A DNA stretch of 5,702 nucleotides. Origin: Desulfobacteraceae bacterium. GTDB lineage: Bacteria; Desulfobacterota; Desulfobacteria; Desulfobacterales; Desulfosalsimonadaceae. The notes under the pieces are model-generated. The model searched no databases. It was given only the letters and a program-made list of their open reading frames with translations, and was not told the DNA's origin. Of the stretch, positions 5,112 to 5,702 are shown piece by piece. The stretch spans positions 1-5,702 of the forward strand of contig JAABTZ010000233.1 of assembly GCA_011389605.1 (NCBI GenBank), in the 5' to 3' direction. Both the position numbers and the translations under genes were made by a program. Position 1 is the stretch's first letter, and each line of letters begins with the position of its first letter.

Positions 5112-5702
5112 TCAGACAAAGGTTTTAAAGGCCAGCTGCCTTGTTTGCCGGTCAAACAAAAAAAGCCGTGAGGGATCCAGGTAAACGGTTATCTGAGTTC
5201 CTATGGGAAACCTGGCCACCTCCTGCATGAGCACCACAAACACCTGCCCGTTATGGCTGACATGGAGTTCGGTGTCCGAGCCGAGTTCCTCGGCCAGCTC
5301 CACGGTGGCTGTAAACGCAATCAGGTTTTCCCCTTTTTTGGCTGTGTAAAGATTGTATGCGCGGATGCCAACCAGATATTGACCGTGCTGCAGCCGGTCC
5401 CGGAAGCGAGTTACATCAATGACAATTTCTTCTGAAATACGAAGGCAGGTCCTGTCTTGCTCGCTTTTCACGTCGGCTTGCATGATATTCATGGTGGGAT
5501 AGCTGAAATAGGCACCCACTTCCACGGAAGCCGGGTTCCGGTATACATCCTGAAGCGGCCCGTACTGCAGAATTCGTCCTTCCTGGAGATATGCCACATG
5601 GGTGGACATGGAAAGTGCATCCACGGATTCAGGAGTTGCATACACCACAGCCCCTCCCTTGTGGGTCAGAAGGGTTTTGAGCTCCCCGCGCAGCTCTTCG
5701 CG
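5112..5702 (-). CDS. glpS: ABC importer ATPase, first subunit (GlpS), 5' part outside the window
   Basis: The frame is open to the right edge, giving the last 196 residues; about 160 residues with Walker A, Q-loop, signature and Walker B lie outside. The visible part begins just after Walker B with REELRGELK. It continues into the H-loop region, which reads VVYATPES where canonical ATPases have YVTHDQ, so the H-loop histidine is replaced by Pro (residue 24 of the visible part). As I recall, family members have YATTEP here, also without His, so this looks like a lineage trait. The segment LQEGRILQYGP (39-49) and a TOBE-type C-terminal domain follow; its motif is GIRAY instead of GIRPE. An internal GTG at 5648 is not a start. 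It is co-transcribed with glpT, 36 bases downstream. Confidence 0.88.
   Translation of the reverse strand, partial: REELRGELKTLLTHKGGAVVYATPESVDALSMSTHVAYLQEGRILQYGPLQDVYRNPASVEVGAYFSYPTMNIMQADVKSEQDRTCLRISEEIVIDVTRFRDRLQHGQYLVGIRAYNLYTAKKGENLIAFTATVELAEELGSDTELHVSHNGQVFVVLMQEVARFPIGTQITVYLDPSRLFLFDRQTRQLAFKTFV

Noticed and set aside
5112..5648. Start of glpS at the internal GTG at 5648
   Set aside because: The frame continues upstream to the window edge with typical ABC ATPase residues (REELRGELK), so the gene is simply cut by the window and not short.

Overview
The window carries most of one ABC importer operon on the minus strand, so it reads right to left. The gene set and order match the glycerol transporter operon glpSTPQUV described in Rhizobium leguminosarum. 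In order of transcription it holds: the 3' part of a first ATPase gene (glpS, cut by the right edge at 5702); a complete second ATPase gene (glpT, 3981-5075); two inner-membrane permease genes (glpP, 3058-3915; glpQ, 2264-3061); a 99-residue DUF2160-type membrane protein gene (glpU, 1961-2260); and a large secreted substrate-binding protein gene (glpV, 109-1812). A strong intrinsic terminator at 61-93 closes the operon. Bases 1-57 probably hold the last codons of a convergent plus-strand gene.

The proteins should form one importer. GlpV binds the substrate in the periplasm, GlpP and GlpQ form the channel, and GlpS and GlpT form a heterodimeric cytoplasmic ATPase. GlpU is a small membrane protein of unknown function that travels with this transporter family. 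Glycerol as substrate is inferred from family membership and gene order. The window shows no glycerol kinase, glycerol-3-phosphate dehydrogenase or regulator gene, though these could lie upstream of glpS.

The host is probably a Gram-negative (two-membrane) proteobacterium in the broad sense. The binding protein has a cleavable signal peptide and no lipobox, Shine-Dalgarno sites are good, and base composition is moderate, with a little over half G+C by eye. The wording of the proteins and moderate G+C made me think of a sulfate-reducing Desulfobacterota member, but the sequence alone does not prove this.

The genes are tightly packed. glpP and glpQ overlap by 4 bases, and glpQ and glpU are 3 bases apart. 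The largest gap (148 bases) lies before glpV and contains a good sigma70-like promoter, which may give extra expression of the binding protein. The most interesting observation is that the ATPase motifs are degraded in a complementary way. GlpS lacks the H-loop histidine and GlpT lacks a recognisable LSGGQ signature. In a head-to-tail dimer both defects fall in the same composite ATP site, which predicts one degenerate and one canonical site. I found no CRISPR array, insertion sequence, tRNA or rRNA, and no wholly new system.
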